Assembly: GCF_002551815.1 (NCBI RefSeq) | Contig: NZ_NVPR01000019.1 | Span: 7,450 to 71,449, forward strand | Direction: 5' to 3' | DNA length: 64,000 nucleotides | Source: Bacillus sp. AFS098217 | Lineage (GTDB): Bacteria; Bacillota; Bacilli; Bacillales; Bacillaceae_G | In this document: positions 8,351 to 16,989 of the stretch, in pieces | Position numbering within the stretch: position 1 is the stretch's first letter | How the letters are laid out: every line of letters begins with the position of its first letter | The notes under the pieces: model-generated | The model's database searches: none | Seen by the model: the letters and a program-made list of their open reading frames with translations, nothing else | Told to the model about the DNA's origin: nothing | Position numbers and translations under genes: made by a program

Positions 8351-8737
8351 GTGATGAGAGTATATCGATTGAACAGTAATCAGCTAGTGCGCACCTTAAC
8401 GCCAACTCGTATGTGCGAGGGAATACTAGAATATTTCAAGTATCATCAATATACAGTTGTATCAATAGTAAAATGTTCTAAAATTGATACTAAAAGACTC
8501 CCTGTTTTACTGTCTTGTATTGAGCATGAACTAAATCGTTTAGATGATACTTCATTTCTAGCAAAAGACGAGAATGACGTGATTTATTGGTGCAGAAAAG
8601 ATTTCACTACTTTCCATAGTATCTCTGACACTGGCTTTTTTAACGACTTTAAACAAATTTTTGACTGTTATCAAATGTTACAAACAGTCAAAAATCAAGG
8701 ATATGCATATACCGAATACTTTCGAAGAGACAAATAG
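8351..8737 (+). CDS. Hypothetical protein
   Basis: 128 residues. GTG at 8351 is seven bases after AAGGAG; the next codon is ATG and could also serve. Unrecognised, soluble and slightly basic. Follows the E1-like gene by 18 bases and probably belongs to the same operon. Confidence 0.7.
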   Translation: MMRVYRLNSNQLVRTLTPTRMCEGILEYFKYHQYTVVSIVKCSKIDTKRLPVLLSCIEHELNRLDDTSFLAKDENDVIYWCRKDFTTFHSISDTGFFNDFKQIFDCYQMLQTVKNQGYAYTEYFRRDK

Positions 8738-8792
8738 ATTAATCTACAAATTTTTATAAATTGGTAGAGAACATATAGTAGGGGGATATAAT

Positions 8793-9284
8793 ATGGGGAT
8801 TTTTGTTTTTGAAAATACCATTGAAAATAAGACAAGCTTTGTGAAGGCTCCTTCACAACAAGAAGCAGTGAAACTGTTTAAGAGAATTTATAGTCACTTA
8901 TCTGTTTACATACCTTCTCTTGTCCGAGAGATACTTCCTGAAGAGAAAATAGTACTTGACGATAAAACTGGTGAATTACATTGTATTGGAGACAATAATA
9001 AAGCAAATGACTGTCTATTGAATCTAATGTGCTTTTACTCACCTGTTGATTGGGTTCCACCTATACATACATGTGAGGTAGAAGAACATGAATCACTATC
9101 TTTCAGTGTCCATTCAAGTTGTTTTGAAGAGGATAATGAAGGATACAATGAAGAAGGAATAAAGGCGTGGGAACATGTATTACGCGTGAAATTAGATAAT
9201 GATTCGGCATTTTGGAATGCTCTACAGAGATTTCTGCATATCCGAATGGTATCAATATCTGCATTAGAAAAATTAGTAGGTTAA
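8793..9284 (+). CDS. Hypothetical acidic protein, end of operon
   Basis: 163 residues, ribosome binding site AGGGGGATATAAT. Acidic, with a central CFEEDNEGYNEEG stretch. No family recognised. A strong terminator follows, so this is the last gene of the clamp/ubiquitin-like operon. Confidence 0.7.
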   Translation: MGIFVFENTIENKTSFVKAPSQQEAVKLFKRIYSHLSVYIPSLVREILPEEKIVLDDKTGELHCIGDNNKANDCLLNLMCFYSPVDWVPPIHTCEVEEHESLSFSVHSSCFEEDNEGYNEEGIKAWEHVLRVKLDNDSAFWNALQRFLHIRMVSISALEKLVG

Positions 9285-9292
9285 TAAGAAGA

Positions 9293-9338
9293 AAAGAGAG
9301 ATATACTCTATATTTCACAGAGTATATCTCTCTTTTTT
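9293..9338 (+). terminator. Strong rho-independent terminator
   Basis: A 17-bp perfect stem (AAAGAGAGATATACTCT and its complement) with a nine-base loop and six T. It closes the operon that starts near 2.5 kb. Confidence 0.9.
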
Positions 9339-9412
9339 GTGCAAATATATAATAGCAAGGAGCATATATTAAAATGTATAATATATAAAAAAATCATTAT
9401 CTTATTCAGGGG

Positions 9413-9754
9413 GTGATTCGCATTAACGAAGAGGTGCAAAGAGAGTTAAGCCTTTTAGTAAGTAAAATTCGAGAAACTGTTTCTTCTGTTCAAAAGATCA
9501 TTCTTTTTGGTTCACATGCCTACGGTACACCTACTGAGGATAGTGATTTTGACCTTTGTGTAGTTGTTAATGGCGTAGGAAAGAGAAAAAGAGAGGTTAT
9601 CAATCAAATCAATTGGGGTATTTATGACATATTGGAAACACCCGTTGATATTTTAGTGTATGGTCCAGAAGAATTCGAAGAACGTTCTGCTCGTAAAGTA
9701 ACTATGGAACATAAAATTGCTGAAGAGGGGAAGGTTTTGTATGAAAAATTTTGA
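9413..9754 (+). CDS. MNT-family nucleotidyltransferase (antitoxin-type)
   Basis: 113 residues with the minimal nucleotidyltransferase signature GSHAYGTPTEDSDFDL (G-S-x-(10)-D-x-D) and a third acidic residue in VDILVY. In MNT/HEPN modules this enzyme AMPylates and silences the partner HEPN RNase. The start is unclear: GTG at 9413 lies within the AGGGGGTGATT ribosome binding site, while an ATT at 9422 has normal spacing. The stop overlaps the start of the HEPN remnant, as in intact modules, but the toxin is broken. Confidence 0.85.
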   Translation: MIRINEEVQRELSLLVSKIRETVSSVQKIILFGSHAYGTPTEDSDFDLCVVVNGVGKRKREVINQINWGIYDILETPVDILVYGPEEFEERSARKVTMEHKIAEEGKVLYEKF

Positions 9755-9907
9755 GGATCTAAAGGAATGGCAATTTATTGCAAAAACTGATTTAGATTCT
9801 GCAAATATAGAACGTTAGAAACAGAGGAACCAGTTACCCAAGAAACAGTTCATCTCTTTGCAAAAATGATGAAGCAGCTGAATAGAGAAACCTTTACAAG
9901 AATATAA
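9741..9907 (+). pseudogene. HEPN toxin remnant, internally deleted
   Basis: An ATG at 9741 gives 25 codons (MKNFEDLKEWQFIAKTDLDS start, typical HEPN N-terminus) before a stop at 9816. Coding-like sequence then continues in another frame from 9815 to a stop at 9907 (ending AKMMKQLNRETFTRI). The middle of the domain, including the R-x4-6-H catalytic motif, is missing. The antitoxin-like gene upstream therefore appears to have lost its toxin. Confidence 0.75.
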
Positions 9908-9967
9908 TATTCATATATAATTATTTATAGAGTTCAGACGCAAAAAAATCTATAGATTTCTCTTAAC

Positions 9968-10019
9968 GAAAAGGACAAACCTATCGTGCTAACCATGCCG
10001 TAGGTTTGTCCTTTTTTCG
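9968..10019 (+). promoter_or_regulatory. Leader hairpin family 2, copy A
   Basis: The stem CGAAAAGGACAAACCTA pairs with TAGGTTTGTCCTTTTTTCG and ends in a T-run; it lies 60 bases upstream of the gene at 10082. It is one of five related hairpins (others at 14243, 30831, 34124 and 34729). A TATAAT-like box lies near 9902-9908. Likely a transcription attenuator. Confidence 0.7.
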
Positions 10020-10081
10020 TAATTTTAATGTGATTTTTAATTTCTTGTTTCAAGAAATATGCTAAAGGAGATAGAGAAATA

Positions 10082-10510
10082 ATGAAGAGAGTGTTAAAAA
10101 ACATTAGATTATTTAAAAAGGACAAGGAACCCCGAATAGGTAGGGGGAATATGGAGCAACTACAATACTTTCTTAAAAGAATATGTATTTTAGTTCCTAT
10201 GATAATCAGTCTTAAACTAGTACGTCAGTACTTAAAAAGAAACGAAGCACTAATCAATGATATAAAAACAGTTGTTGAACAAGTTGGAGAAGCACAGTTA
10301 ACTCATGCATTAGAAGAATTATTTATAATGTCTCTTTCCCTTGGAATAATTGGATTAATAATAGGATTCTTAATTTATCGATTTGATTTCTTAGGAAAAA
10401 AGATTTGTTCATTTATTGTCTTGTTTTTAATCGTCGATTCTATATTTTACTACATATTCCCCGAAATACCTTTAGCGATTTTAAAAAGCGCACTGTTAGC
10501 AACAACTTAA
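10082..10510 (+). CDS. Hypothetical membrane protein
   Basis: 142 residues with three predicted membrane spans (about residues 32-45, 83-100 and 107-125), starting after AAAGGAGATAGAG. Not recognised. It is preceded by leader hairpin copy A and followed by another small membrane ORF. Confidence 0.65.
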   Translation: MKRVLKNIRLFKKDKEPRIGRGNMEQLQYFLKRICILVPMIISLKLVRQYLKRNEALINDIKTVVEQVGEAQLTHALEELFIMSLSLGIIGLIIGFLIYRFDFLGKKICSFIVLFLIVDSIFYYIFPEIPLAILKSALLATT

Positions 10511-10587
10511 CAATAAATCAAAGTCAATTGTAAAGTAGCTATTATTGGGGGATATAAGCCCTAATTTAGATATAAGGAGGGAGTTTT

Positions 10588-10767
10588 ATGGATTTATTTT
10601 CAAATCTTTCTATTACAAATAATGCTAAAATAGCTTTTTCAATAATTGTATTATTTATATTACTTTTAGGTATTCCGATGGTCATAAAGGGGAAATTGAA
10701 AAGTGTTATCGTCTTTTTTATTTTCTTTAATTTTTGCTGTTTTAGGGGTGTTATATTTTTTCTTTGA
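10588..10767 (+). CDS. Small membrane protein, possibly frameshifted
   Basis: 59 residues with a strong AAGGAGGGAG site. Residues 15-33 form a membrane span. From about codon 40 a second frame reads LSSFLFSLIFAVLGVLYFFF and stops at a later TGA. That frame looks more like a natural second membrane span than the one in register, so a one-base insertion near 10705 may have altered the end. Confidence 0.5.
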   Translation: MDLFSNLSITNNAKIAFSIIVLFILLLGIPMVIKGKLKSVIVFFIFFNFCCFRGVIFFL

Positions 10768-10825
10768 TTTTAAAATTTGAGTGTTATTATACACTTTGAA
10801 TTTTGTACAGAAACGAGGGAATGTA

Positions 10826-11296
10826 ATGAAAGTAGATAGAAATGAAGTTGGTAAACGAATCAGACAAATTAAAGATAATCAAAATCGACCATTAAGCTTA
10901 GCGGATCTGGGGAATTTGCTCATAAATAAAAATGGGAATCGTGTTCCAAAAGGTACAGTGGACTCTTGGATACGTGGATTGGGTCTTCCACCGTTTGATA
11001 TTGTTAAACAGCTTGCATTATTAGGTGATACAACTACAAATTGGATTTATCATGGAGATTCAATAGAGCATTTTTCTCGTTCAAACCTTGAAAATTTAAA
11101 AGCAATTGGCAAAGAGGATGATTTTGTATTTCAAGCTTTAGCTTATATGGAGGATGCATATAAGAGGATGAGTTGGGCGAATACGATGTTAGAGCATGTA
11201 GAAAAGGTTCCAGAAGAGTTAAAACAAGAAATTAAGAAAGTACATGCAGGTATTTTGGATATGCAAGAACGGTTAAAATCGGTGGAGAGTAAGTAA
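10826..11296 (+). CDS. XRE-family HTH regulator
   Basis: 156 residues. The ATG at 10826 follows CGAGGGAATGTA, favoured over a TTA-rich upstream extension to 10781. An N-terminal helix-turn-helix spans about residues 5-60 (RIRQIKDN, LADLGNLLI, KGTVDSWIRGLGLPPFDIV), followed by a long helical region (residues 90-150) likely for dimerisation. Such proteins regulate plasmid or phage functions. It is followed by a cluster of tiny genes. Confidence 0.75.
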   Translation: MKVDRNEVGKRIRQIKDNQNRPLSLADLGNLLINKNGNRVPKGTVDSWIRGLGLPPFDIVKQLALLGDTTTNWIYHGDSIEHFSRSNLENLKAIGKEDDFVFQALAYMEDAYKRMSWANTMLEHVEKVPEELKQEIKKVHAGILDMQERLKSVESK

Positions 11297-11444
11297 AACT
11301 AGACAAAATGATGCTGATGACTCTGAAACTTGGGTTTGTAAAACGTCTAAGGTATCTGAACAAAAGCGTTGTTTTAGTAATTTGATATATAAGATGTTCA
11401 TTTTCTACTAAAGCATTATTTGAATAGAAAAGGAGAGATTGAAA

Positions 11445-11684
11445 ATGAAAAATACTCGACAAACGTTAGCAAACACTAAGGTTGGTAATCCATTTGTTTT
11501 TTGCTCGAATCTTCATAATTTAAAAGATACTCGAAGTAATTCTTTTATTGTTGGAAGACCTGGGAAGGGTACAAAAACTCATTTTATTATAGAAAGTAAC
11601 TTTAAACCAGAGCTTGCACCAAAAGAAGCAAATATTGGACGTATTCAAATTGACGGTAATAATTTTGTAGTTATGTCTTATTAA
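11445..11684 (+). CDS. Small hypothetical protein with VirD4-like sequence fragment
   Basis: 79 residues; ATG eight bases after AGGAGA. NTRQTLANTKVG followed by NSFIVGRPGKGTKTHFI and NFKPE resembles the start of Gram-positive VirD4/TraG coupling proteins (NTRQTxRNNN...GGSGSGKTRF...KPN), but the Walker A loop is changed (GRPGKGTKT) and the protein stops where the ATPase would begin. It may be a remnant or a small protein reusing this segment. A low-certainty comparison from memory. Confidence 0.5.
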   Translation: MKNTRQTLANTKVGNPFVFCSNLHNLKDTRSNSFIVGRPGKGTKTHFIIESNFKPELAPKEANIGRIQIDGNNFVVMSY

Positions 11685-11859
11685 AAATTAAATGAAAGTC
11701 CAGCCGCTTTTAAAACTCCCGGACTTTATTCCTGTGAATTATAACAAATGTGTTATTTGAGAAATAAGGAGGGCTTATTAATGAATAAAAAAAACACAAG
11801 GGCATTATTTGATAGATTGCTATACAATTTGAATTTGTAGAAAATTAGGCGGTGAGATT

Positions 11860-11991
11860 ATGAAAGAAGATAAAAGACTTATTGATAGTTGGTTTGTTGT
11901 TTTTCTTCCTAGTTTATTTTTGATTTTATATTTTACTTTACAGTATTTTTTTAATGATTTAGTTGAATTTTTGGTACTGTGGCTTAAGTGA
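11860..11991 (+). CDS. Tiny membrane protein
   Basis: 43 residues, of which residues 11-30 (WFVVFLPSLFLILYFTLQYF) form one membrane span. Ribosome binding site GGCGGTGAGATT. Too short for the usual gene filters, but start, site and hydrophobic span look genuine. Function unknown. Confidence 0.45.
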   Translation: MKEDKRLIDSWFVVFLPSLFLILYFTLQYFFNDLVEFLVLWLK

Positions 11992-12055
11992 GGTTTTTTA
12001 TAAAAGCGTTAATTGGTTTCAAATTTGAATTTTGTCTAAAATAGGAGGTTTTGAA

Positions 12056-12175
12056 ATGTATACATTAGAAGAAGTAATGAATAATTTGCCTGTTGCTATT
12101 ATTGTTTTTTTAATGATTCCTGTTTTATCTTATTTTGCAGTGGAACTTGCAGAGATTTGGGAGAAATACTTCTAA
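12056..12175 (+). CDS. Tiny membrane protein
   Basis: 39 residues after an excellent TAGGAGGTTTTGAA site. One membrane span lies at residues 12-30 with an acidic tail (ELAEIWEKYF). Unknown function. It shares a leader with the neighbouring broken gene at 12251. Confidence 0.5.
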   Translation: MYTLEEVMNNLPVAIIVFLMIPVLSYFAVELAEIWEKYF

Positions 12176-12250
12176 ATAATAATTTGTAACAAAAGTGTTA
12201 TTTGGTATCAAATTTGAATTTTATTAAAAAAGAACATGGAGGGAAAATTA

Positions 12251-12626
12251 ATGTTTTCAAATCTATTTAAAAGAGAAAGTAAAGAAGAAACTATAGGAGA
12301 AGTACCAACTAGCAAAACAAAATGTCACTATGTAGAAGCTATCGATGGTGAATCATATCTTATGACACATGATCCATCTGAAGATATGAGTTATCCAGTA
12401 GACGCAGACCATATATAGATATATTGTTGAGGGAGTATTTTATCCCGTCATTGAATACGAAAAACTAAATGAAGGCAAAAAGATAGTAGGTTATTTTTAT
12501 GATGAACTTTATAATGAAATCGTATGTTTTTATAAAGAAGAATTCTATTCAGATGGTGAATGGGAGCAAGTCTCTGAACCTTTTTTATTAGTCAAAAAGT
12601 ATTGGGATAATATATCTGAAGTTTAG
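12251..12626 (+). pseudogene. Frameshifted hypothetical gene
   Basis: The ATG at 12251 follows GGAGGGAAAATTA and gives 55 codons to a TAG at 12416. Coding-like sequence resumes at once in the +1 frame (IVEGVFYPVIEYEKLNEGKK to YWDNISEV, stop 12624-12626) with no start codon of its own. A one-base slip near 12412 would join the two into a soluble protein of about 125 residues. The family is not recognised. Confidence 0.55.
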
Positions 12627-12677
12627 CTAAAAGACGCTAACACATATTTATGAATTTCTAAATACAAGGTGATAGAT

Positions 12678-12968
12678 ATGAAGAAAAATTTATACTGGAT
12701 TATAATTATTTTTTGTTTCGCTAGTGGAATTATAGCTTCAATGGAGGTTTCTCAAACTTCTGCAAAGGAGGAATTGGTAAAGGGCTTATTGTCGGTCTTT
12801 TCAAAATGGTATATCGGATTACCTTTTTTGTTATGTTCTTTGAATATTGTGGGAGGTATTTTATTTTTCTTAAAATACACAAAGGCATTTTTGTTTGTAA
12901 GTATAGCATTTTATATAGTTGGTGGCCTTACAGTGATAATGTTACCGGAATTTTTCCACCTGAAATAA
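12678..12968 (+). CDS. Small membrane protein
   Basis: 96 residues; ATG seven bases after AAGGTG. Three hydrophobic spans (about residues 6-22, 43-65 and 70-88). Not recognised. Two hairpin terminators follow. Confidence 0.6.
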   Translation: MKKNLYWIIIIFCFASGIIASMEVSQTSAKEELVKGLLSVFSKWYIGLPFLLCSLNIVGGILFFLKYTKAFLFVSIAFYIVGGLTVIMLPEFFHLK

Positions 12969-12990
12969 ATATAAGAGTATACAATAATAA

Positions 12991-13044
12991 AATAGCATCA
13001 ATTGTTTCTTTGAAATTTATAAAGCAACAATTGATGCTATTTTA
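12991..13044 (+). terminator. Terminator
   Basis: A 16-bp perfect stem AATAGCATCAATTGTT with its complement at 13026-13041, ending in a short T-run. Confidence 0.7.
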
Positions 13045-13049
13045 TGTAA

Positions 13050-13090
13050 AAAACGCCTAATGTGTAGTTAAGTATGCATTAGGCGTTTTT
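13050..13090. terminator. Bidirectional terminator
   Basis: AAAACGCCTAATG pairs with CATTAGGCGTTTTT, A-run on one side and T-run on the other. It serves the converging genes at 12678 (+) and 13079 (-). The recombinase stop codon lies inside the stem. Confidence 0.8.
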
Positions 13091-14038
13091 GCACTCTACA
13101 TATTGGTAATATCGTTTTAAAGATAATTTCGTTTTAAATCCCACTCTCCGTACAATTTCTTCTTCTGATAACCCCTGTTTGATTAAACACATTATAAAGG
13201 TATTACGTAATTGTTGGGCAGAAATTCCCTTCCGTAAACCTGCACGAGCAACTTCAAGTCGAATCATTTTCTGTACTGCGACTTCCGTTAAAGCTTTCGG
13301 TGCATCATTTTCGTATACCCATCTAAACGTACCACGATTGAAATCAAATGCAACAAATAGTGGATCATCACTATGATGTCGAGGACGAACAGGTTCCGGA
13401 ATATTTTTATAATATTTATATAGCTGCTTCTTATCATCATCGGACAAAATAATAACTCTATTACCACCTTCTTCCCCTGGAACAAGCATTGTATTATTAC
13501 CGAACTGTATATGGCTCATATTCAGGGCTACAAGCTCTTGTAACGATAATCCATAGTCTAGTAGTAAATTTACTATACAAACGTTCCTGTCCATCAATAG
13601 AGGGCGTATAAGGGCCTGTTTCTCTGTTAAATCTTTTAGGGAAGTTAATATATTTTTTAATCTTTGTTCCTCAGCAGAAGAAATGAAATCATCATCTTTT
13701 AATGAACGATCTGGATTCAATGTAAATTCCATATCTTCCAAAGGGCTTTCAATGTTTAAAAATTTATGGAATTTTTTTAAGACAACCCAAATGCGATGCT
13801 GAGTTTTGGGAGAGTATTTACGGTTATGCTCCAATTCCCAAAAGAACGCTTGATAATCTTTTAAGGATAGATTCTCCCATGTATTAATTGCAGAAAACTT
13901 TTTATTATCCTGTAACCATCGTCCAAAATCTTGGATATCATACACATACCGCTGAATAGTTGATGGTTTTCGACCTTTTACCATTAAAAATGTGGAGAAA
14001 GCTTCTAATGTTTCTTGGAATTCATTTAGTTTTGTCAT
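13079..14038 (-). CDS. Tyrosine-recombinase-like protein with degraded active site
   Basis: 319 residues. The ATG at 14038 is six bases after AGGTG. The N-terminal SAM-like core-binding domain (residues 5-95) and the C-terminal catalytic fold are recognisable. However, box I reads LDYGLSLQELVAL, where active enzymes have T-G-L-R-I-x-E-L, so the first Arg is Ser. Box II reads AQQLRNTF instead of HxLRHTF, so the His is Gln. The second Arg and a C-terminal Tyr (SLKRYYQY) remain. It is probably not catalytic and may act as a DNA-binding or architectural protein, or be decaying. Confidence 0.8.
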   Translation of the reverse strand: MTKLNEFQETLEAFSTFLMVKGRKPSTIQRYVYDIQDFGRWLQDNKKFSAINTWENLSLKDYQAFFWELEHNRKYSPKTQHRIWVVLKKFHKFLNIESPLEDMEFTLNPDRSLKDDDFISSAEEQRLKNILTSLKDLTEKQALIRPLLMDRNVCIVNLLLDYGLSLQELVALNMSHIQFGNNTMLVPGEEGGNRVIILSDDDKKQLYKYYKNIPEPVRPRHHSDDPLFVAFDFNRGTFRWVYENDAPKALTEVAVQKMIRLEVARAGLRKGISAQQLRNTFIMCLIKQGLSEEEIVRRVGFKTKLSLKRYYQYVECKNA

Positions 14039-14242
14039 AATAATCACCTATTTTCTATGAACATTATTATAACAAAAAATACAAATAAAACATGCTACCG
14101 CCCTTTGCTACGCACGGTTGCTGGCATTTCAAAAATTCAAACGGAAAAACAACCCTTTGAACTTTTGAAATGTACGTTATTTGAAATACCAAATGACTAA
14201 AATTAAGACGAAAATCCCAAAGGGGGTGCATGATAAGTACAT

Positions 14243-14294
14243 ACAAAAGGACAAACCTGCGTCCTAAAATAGATACGTAAGTTTGCCCTTTTGT
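14243..14294 (+). repeat. Leader hairpin family 2, copy B (degenerate)
   Basis: ACAAAAGGACAAACCT...AAGTTTGCCCTTTTGT, the least conserved member; it has several stem mismatches and no T-run beyond TTTTGT. No gene lies downstream on the plus strand, so it looks like a relict. Confidence 0.55.
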
Positions 14295-15027
14295 TAGTGA
14301 GTTGGTAAATATTTGGTTTATAACAATTATTGTAACTTTATAGTAAGAGATTTTTAACTGTCATCTACAAATATTGGGAATTGTTGATAAAATAAATGTT
14401 TTTTTAAAATCTAATATAAATATAAATCTTATATATATTAAAAGAAATAAAGATAAAACTTATATAGGTAATCTTGAGTTATATTAAACCTTACTCTATC
14501 AAGGATAGAGTAAATATAGAATCGTAAAAAATCATAAATAGAATAAATTGTATACGAAAAAACAATAAAAAGTGCCCCATTTAAACTACAAAAAAGCAGA
14601 AACAAAAATATATACTTCTACATGAAATATGAAAGAATTTGATACAAACTGCATTATATTTATTCATCCACTAAAATGAACGATAAATTCCTTTACACAC
14701 GAATTATAGGCTTATTTTTCCACAAACTATTCACAATTGATCCAGATACCTAATGATTTTATTAACATCATTCAGTTCTTACACATAACTCACAATATTA
14801 TTGATGATTTTTATTAGATTATTATAAAGAAGTAAGTAATAGTAAGGGTTTATAAGCAAATATTATTCACATTCGTATATACCTATCCTCATATCCACTA
14901 AAATTTAGATTTTACTTCTGATTTTTTGTAGGTATATTACCATTGTTTTCTCTGATGGCATTGAATTTTATCGATGCAATTGTGGAAATATGAGAAAACA
15001 AGTAGCAGTACTTGCATAAAGGTGCAT
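14295..15027. other. AT-rich gene-free region with DnaA-box-like sites
   Basis: No credible gene in about 730 bases. Sites close to the TTATNCACA consensus are TTTTCCACA (14716-14724), CTATTCACA (14727-14735) and a perfect TTATTCACA (14863-14871). The region lies just beyond the stop of the initiator-like gene and could help origin opening. In such AT-rich DNA chance matches are possible. Confidence 0.4.
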
Positions 15028-15056
15028 AAAAAAAGACCCTATTTTTAATAGAGTCA
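15028..15056 (-). terminator. Terminator of the initiator-like gene
   Basis: On the minus strand GACTCTATT pairs with AATAGGGTC and is followed by seven T. It lies about 110 bases beyond the stop at 15164. Confidence 0.8.
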
Positions 15057-15163
15057 TACATATTAGCTGCTTATTAATGGAGGAGTAGAAAGAAAATCTG
15101 TATAGAACAAACACGAATAGCCCTCTACTTTTGATTTTTTCAAAAATAAAGAGCTGGATGTCG

Positions 15164-16873
15164 CTAATTCACTTCTATTGCTGCTAGTACTTGATCTGCA
15201 GTCGTTACCTTCATACCAGCACGAGCTAGACGTTCAAATGCACGCATAAATTCTAGTAAATTAAACTGCATTGGCAGCTCGATTACACGAAGTTTTTCTT
15301 GTGGAAGTCTATCTATTCTTTCGATAAACCATTCACGGACATCGCTAGGGATAGTACGTTCTTTATGGCCACGTGCTTTTAAAAGCTCACGCATTTCTAT
15401 TTCTAAAGCGACATAAGCGTGTAGATTGATTCCTTGTTCATATGCGTATTTTCTAAATAACGTTTCTTCCTGGTACTTTAGATAATTTCGGTGATAAGAT
15501 TCTTCAGTAACAGGTACAGCGAATTTTTGCTTCAGCAGCTCTTGAACGTTTCTAAACATCTTCTTAATGTTACGCAGTGAATACATAGAGTAATGTAAAC
15601 CAAAGTCAAAGACAGCTTGTTCTCGTTTGCTGTTTTGCTCTTTTGGTATGTGCTGCGCAATAAGAGGGTAGATACCCTCCTTCGCTGCTGTATCAAGAAT
15701 TTGATATTGTGATGTTTGATGTAATAATTTTTTTAATGTGTACACAATTTTCTTTGGGTATCCTTCTTTTCGGTCAACCATGTCACGAAGACCACGAATA
15801 ACACTGCGAATTTGACGATGACAAGTATGTTTTAAAACATGAATGAATTTATTCATATCTGAAGACAGTTCACCGATATTCATTTCTTGTAGTACGGTTT
15901 CTATAAATTTCGCTTTACGAGCATATGTTGCTTTTGGTGTAAATGGATCCCTATGTTGTTCTTCTCCAGATTCCTTTGTACATAAGAAGTCAGAATGGAT
16001 AGATAGATATAATGTTGTATATCGTTTAGTATTCTTTACGCCTTTTTGCATTTTACAAATTTTAAATAGGGGATTTCCCGTACATGGCAATTCAGTTGTT
16101 AATTCTTCGATAACCGCCCGTATTTGGTGCGGATATTTTTTATGTAAGAAACGATACATCCCGCCAAAGTGCGTTTTGTTTCCTCTTTCATCCTGCTTGT
16201 CCAAAGAACGCTTTAAAGTTGTCTCCGTATGTTGTTGCATAGCAATGTCTAAGAATAGCTTCTTTGCTGCAACAGATAGCTTAAAGAAAGCCTTTGTAAA
16301 TACAACAGGACTAATATAAACATAAGGGTTGGCTTTTTCTGTTTCCTCATTCATAAAATGAGTCAGCTTAATTGTATAGCGGCCATCTAATCCATTTTTG
16401 ATAGAGATAATGTTATGTAAGCTTAACTTTTTCAAAGCAATATAGAACTGAGAATGCTGTATGTATGCAAATTCTTCTTTGTATTGCTTGTAATCTTCCC
16501 ACATCATATGTACAGTTACATTTGGAATAACTCCATTTGTGTAACATTTTTTATGTAGATATAAGAACACTTCAAGATCAGCATTCGTAATTCCATATAA
16601 TTTATGCTTTCTTCCTGTTTTTTCTGCAATGGCAGAAACTGCACGACGTGAAAAAGATGGTTTTGCTTGTTTGACAAAGCCGTCTACATCCGCAATACGT
16701 TCTTCATATGTCATGTGCTGCAGAATGTCTTCTAAATATGTATCTTTATAGCTGTAGTATTTCTCTTCAAATGTTTCTACAAACTTTTGCCAAGATTTTA
16801 GTGTTACTAAAACCGCGTTTGTCGTTGCTCCATTTAAGCTACGCTGATTTTGAATAATAAATGATTTCCCCAT
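15164..16873 (-). CDS. Probable plasmid replication initiator
   Basis: 569 residues. The ATG at 16873 is eight bases after GGAGG; an upstream GTG would overlap that site. I do not recognise a named Rep family. The region around residues 80-180 (LYGITNADLEVFLYLHKKCY, SQFYIALKKLSLHNIISIKNG) has the look of a winged-helix DNA-binding domain found in plasmid initiators, and the rest is basic and helical. Its upstream side carries four GC-rich iterons and its downstream side DnaA-box-like sites, the usual neighbourhood of an initiator. The functional call rests mainly on this context. Confidence 0.6.
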   Translation of the reverse strand: MGKSFIIQNQRSLNGATTNAVLVTLKSWQKFVETFEEKYYSYKDTYLEDILQHMTYEERIADVDGFVKQAKPSFSRRAVSAIAEKTGRKHKLYGITNADLEVFLYLHKKCYTNGVIPNVTVHMMWEDYKQYKEEFAYIQHSQFYIALKKLSLHNIISIKNGLDGRYTIKLTHFMNEETEKANPYVYISPVVFTKAFFKLSVAAKKLFLDIAMQQHTETTLKRSLDKQDERGNKTHFGGMYRFLHKKYPHQIRAVIEELTTELPCTGNPLFKICKMQKGVKNTKRYTTLYLSIHSDFLCTKESGEEQHRDPFTPKATYARKAKFIETVLQEMNIGELSSDMNKFIHVLKHTCHRQIRSVIRGLRDMVDRKEGYPKKIVYTLKKLLHQTSQYQILDTAAKEGIYPLIAQHIPKEQNSKREQAVFDFGLHYSMYSLRNIKKMFRNVQELLKQKFAVPVTEESYHRNYLKYQEETLFRKYAYEQGINLHAYVALEIEMRELLKARGHKERTIPSDVREWFIERIDRLPQEKLRVIELPMQFNLLEFMRAFERLARAGMKVTTADQVLAAIEVN

Positions 16874-16989
16874 CTTTTTCACCTCCGTTCTGCAAATTCA
16901 GAAATATATGCCAAAAGACTATAAAATATTCCAATTTTGATTATAGCAAATCGAATTTTGTAAAGATGGGCCCTTTAAGAGCAGGAGAA

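Larger units (their letters stand above)
11685..12250 (+). other. Tiny-gene stretch with repeated leaders
   Basis: Short ORFs with good ribosome binding sites lie at 11781-11840 (19 residues), 11860-11991 and 12056-12175. The spacers share TCAAATTTGAATTTT blocks (12019-12032 and 12211-12224) preceded by GTGTTATTTGG-type or GCGTTAATTGG-type sequence. A related AACAAATGTGTTATTTGAG lies at 11742. This looks like one duplicated leader feeding several small genes. Confidence 0.55.

Noticed and set aside
11445-11684. Functional VirD4 coupling protein
   Set aside because: Only a short VirD4-like segment with an altered Walker A loop is present, and no ATPase domain follows.
11781-11840. 19-codon ORF with a good ribosome binding site
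   Set aside because: Too short to support as a separate gene; mentioned only within the tiny-gene stretch.
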